NCBI GenBank assembly: GCA_044228435.1
Contig: JBGAUW010000004.1
Location: 243,606 to 307,605 of the forward strand
DNA: 64,000 bases
From: Bog-950 sp044228435
GTDB taxonomy: Bacteria > Bacteroidota > Bacteroidia > Chitinophagales > LD1
Direction: 5' to 3'
Positions 61,863 to 64,000 of the stretch are shown here, piece by piece (position 1 is the stretch's first letter; the number at the start of each line of letters is the position of its first letter). A program made the position numbers and the translations under genes. The notes under the pieces were generated by a model. It ran no database searches. It was not told the origin of the DNA and saw only the letters and a program-made list of their open reading frames with translations.

Positions 61863-64000
61863 ATGAAATTTTCTTTATTTATTTTTGTTTTCCCGGCATT
61901 ATTGCTTTCATCCTGCTTCCGCGATTATAAAGGCTCAACCTTCGAATCGGTTGTACCGGCAACTACTTTATCCGGTTTAAAAGAGTTTCCTGAACGGTTT
62001 GCAGACATGAAATGGCTGCTCAAAACACTAAACGACACCGCTTCCTTTCCATACAATCTTTCGCTGGATGACGAAGCGTTAAAATATTTTGAAGCTGAGG
62101 TCAAACAACCCGGAAAGGAAAATGATCTTCACACCAATATAGGTTGTGCAGAATACCTTCTTATTACAGGGCGCTCTGAAGCAGCAGCAGAACGCTACCA
62201 ATATGTGTTAGCTAAAATACGTAAGGGAGAAATACAAGCAGGCCCTGAAGAAATTTCAGAAGTAAATTCCATGTTGGCGATTTCGTATTTCCGTATGGCT
62301 GAGCAAAGTAACTGTATAGTTGGGCATAACCCCGATGCCTGTATTATGCCATTTTCGCCCAAAGCATTTCATGCTGATTCATTCGGTACATTAATGGCAA
62401 TTAATGTGTTGGCAGAAGACTTGAAACGCAATCCCTCAAATGCACAGACTAAATGGATGCTCAATATTGCTAATGCGGCTATTGGGCGCAATGCACTAAA
62501 CATACCTGTTGAAAACCGCATTAATTTAGAGAAGTTTAAATCCAATTTCAAAACAAAACCCTTTCGCAATATTGCCGAAAATGTTGGTTTGGATATAGAA
62601 AGACACGCCGGGGGTGTGGCTATCGCGGATTATAGTAGCAATGGGCTGGTAGATATTATTGTAAGTTCTAGTAAAACGGCTGAAAACCTGGAGCTTTTAA
62701 TCAACAATGGCAATGGAACTTTTACCAACTATACCGATGCATACGGGCTGCGTGGAATTACAGGAGCCATTAATGTAACCCACATGGATTTTAATAATGA
62801 TGGCTGGGAGGATATTTACATGATGCGCGGCGGATGGTTTGAAGGATATGGCAATTATCCCAATTCGCTTTTACGCAATAACGGCAACGGAACCTTTACC
62901 GATATCACTTATAAAGCGGGATTGTTATCTTTTCACCCTACCCATAGCGCATGCTGGGCAGATGTTAATAATGATGGCTTTTTAGATGTGTTTGTAGGCA
63001 ATGAAACACCTAACCCCAGCGACCCACACCCTGCCGAATTGTATATCAACAATGGGGATGAAACTTTCACTGAAATTAGTAAGCAAAGTGGGGTAGATGT
63101 AAAAGCATTTATAAAAGGAGCCTTGTTTTTCGATTATAATAATGATGGCTGGCAGGATCTGTACTTATCTAATTATCTCGACACCAATATTCTTTTTAAA
63201 AACAATGGAATAGATAAAAAGGGACAGGTAACATTTACCAATGTAACAAAAGAAGCAGGCGTAGCATTACCCATAGCCAGTTTCCCTGCTTTCGCCTGCG
63301 ATATTAATAATGACGGGTGGGAAGATCTGTATGTAGGCGCCTTCAGCCAGTCTAATGATAATATCAATTTAGTTGAAGAATACAAAGGTGCGCCTTCATC
63401 CTTTCCTTCAGCTGTATATATCAATCAAAAAAATGGCACCTTTAAAGATATGGCCCAACAGTATGGGTTAAACCGGACTATTTTTGCTATGGGATTAAAC
63501 TATGGCGATATAGATAATGACGGGTATGAGGATTTTTATGGCGCCACCGGCAACCCGGATTTTCGCTCCCTTTATCCAAATCTTTTGTTTCATAATTTAA
63601 ACGGCGATGGGTTTGAAGACATTACGGTAAATACGCACACCGGGCATTTGCAAAAGGGCCATGGGGTGGCCTTTGCCGACCTGGATAACGATGGCGATCT
63701 GGATATTTACAACAATGTAGGTGGCTTTTATTACAGCGATTTCTTTCGTAACGCTGTGTTCGAAAATCCGGGATTTAATAATCAGTATGTCACTTTAAGG
63801 TTGGTGGGGACTGCGAGTAACCGCAATGCTGATGGCGCACGCATTAAAATCACTATTAAAGAGGGCAACATTACACGCACTTTATATAAGACCATTTCTA
63901 CGGGCGGTAGTTTCGGCGCTTCGCCTTATGAGCAGGTAATTGGTATAGGTAAAGCGACCAGTATTAGTCAAATAAGCATTACCTGGCCAGGTACCGGCAT
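61863..64000 (+). CDS. FG-GAP/VCBS lipoprotein with N-terminal helical region and ASPIC-UnbV domain, partial at the window end
   Basis: At least 712 aa; the frame is open through the right edge. A lipoprotein signal ends LLLSSCFRD. A roughly 190-residue helical (TPR-like) stretch follows (AEYLLITGRSEAAAERYQYV). Then come FG-GAP repeats (HMDFNNDGWEDIYM, DVNNDGFLDVFV, DIDNDGYEDFYG, DLDNDGDLDIYN) and the start of the ASPIC/UnbV module (YVTLRLVGTASNRNADGARI, then ISITWPG). The ATG at 61863 lies 57 bp from the divergent CRTAC start. Different in architecture from its neighbour, so not a simple duplication. Confidence 0.9.
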   Translation, partial: MKFSLFIFVFPALLLSSCFRDYKGSTFESVVPATTLSGLKEFPERFADMKWLLKTLNDTASFPYNLSLDDEALKYFEAEVKQPGKENDLHTNIGCAEYLLITGRSEAAAERYQYVLAKIRKGEIQAGPEEISEVNSMLAISYFRMAEQSNCIVGHNPDACIMPFSPKAFHADSFGTLMAINVLAEDLKRNPSNAQTKWMLNIANAAIGRNALNIPVENRINLEKFKSNFKTKPFRNIAENVGLDIERHAGGVAIADYSSNGLVDIIVSSSKTAENLELLINNGNGTFTNYTDAYGLRGITGAINVTHMDFNNDGWEDIYMMRGGWFEGYGNYPNSLLRNNGNGTFTDITYKAGLLSFHPTHSACWADVNNDGFLDVFVGNETPNPSDPHPAELYINNGDETFTEISKQSGVDVKAFIKGALFFDYNNDGWQDLYLSNYLDTNILFKNNGIDKKGQVTFTNVTKEAGVALPIASFPAFACDINNDGWEDLYVGAFSQSNDNINLVEEYKGAPSSFPSAVYINQKNGTFKDMAQQYGLNRTIFAMGLNYGDIDNDGYEDFYGATGNPDFRSLYPNLLFHNLNGDGFEDITVNTHTGHLQKGHGVAFADLDNDGDLDIYNNVGGFYYSDFFRNAVFENPGFNNQYVTLRLVGTASNRNADGARIKITIKEGNITRTLYKTISTGGSFGASPYEQVIGIGKATSISQISITWPGTG

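Noticed and set aside
46545..62000. Horizontal acquisition of the biosynthetic locus by a mobile element
   Set aside because: The stretch looks more A/T-rich by eye, but no integrase, transposase, tRNA attachment site or flanking direct repeat is visible, and composition was not computed.
41174..64000. A full enediyne gene cluster
   Set aside because: No iterative PKS, thioesterase or UnbL/UnbU-type membrane gene is present; only DUF1702 and UnbV families overlap.

Overview
The window reads as a chromosomal segment of a member of the Bacteroidota, most likely in or near the Chitinophagales/Sphingobacteriales (inference). Supporting signs are two secreted proteins with Por/type IX secretion C-terminal tails (one with SprB repeats), a MurF-alanine racemase fusion, a YbeY with a GYKD variant motif, many lipoproteins, and repeated TAnnTTTG-type promoter elements very close to start codons. 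No rRNA, tRNA, CRISPR array, insertion sequence or integrase is visible.

Region 1 (1-7.1 kb, minus strand) is a housekeeping run: mnmG, an Ig-like lipoprotein, a gamma-carbonic anhydrase-like protein, idi and a partial O-methyltransferase in one tight string, with ybeY and a DUF72 gene behind it. Two near-perfect parS-like palindromes lie 50 bp apart upstream of mnmG. Region 2 (7.2-18.3 kb) holds a T9SS cargo protein, an archaemetzincin-like lipoprotein, mfd, a Coq7-like ferritin-fold protein, a SprB-repeat adhesin-like protein and an inward-rectifier K+ channel. Region 3 (18.4-32.6 kb) holds murF-alr, rlmN, small envelope and transport genes, then a co-directional run of a degenerate CapA-like protein, coaX, an outer-membrane protein, lptC, a small membrane protein and a CorC/GldE-like protein. 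Region 4 (32.7-41.1 kb) has a DUF1573 protein, a methyltransferase and a TetR-controlled TolC-HlyD-RND efflux operon.

Region 5 (41.1-46.5 kb) holds a DUF1702-family gene whose promoter is flanked by two almost identical 15-bp palindromes, and a minus-strand photosensory set: heme oxygenase, bacteriophytochrome histidine kinase and a CheY-like regulator. A WG-repeat gene split by an in-frame stop follows. Region 6 (46.7-58.5 kb) is the most unusual part: an acyl-AMP ligase, an atypical acyl carrier protein, a KAS III enzyme with an intact triad, a family 2 glycosyltransferase, a glutathione peroxidase, an AhpD-like protein, a PseH-like GNAT, two different B12-binding-type radical SAM proteins, an aspartyl/asparaginyl beta-hydroxylase-type protein and a vanadium haloperoxidase-type lipoprotein. 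Together they look like an uncharacterised pathway that loads an acyl group on a carrier, extends or transfers it, and decorates a product by radical, oxygenase and possibly halogenation chemistry. A surface-glycan acylation pathway is the main alternative. A frameshifted collagen-like gene is embedded in it. Region 7 (58.5-64 kb) is a divergent pair of FG-GAP/ASPIC-UnbV lipoproteins, the second cut off by the window end.

All functions are assigned by reading translated motifs. No database search, alignment or structure prediction was run.
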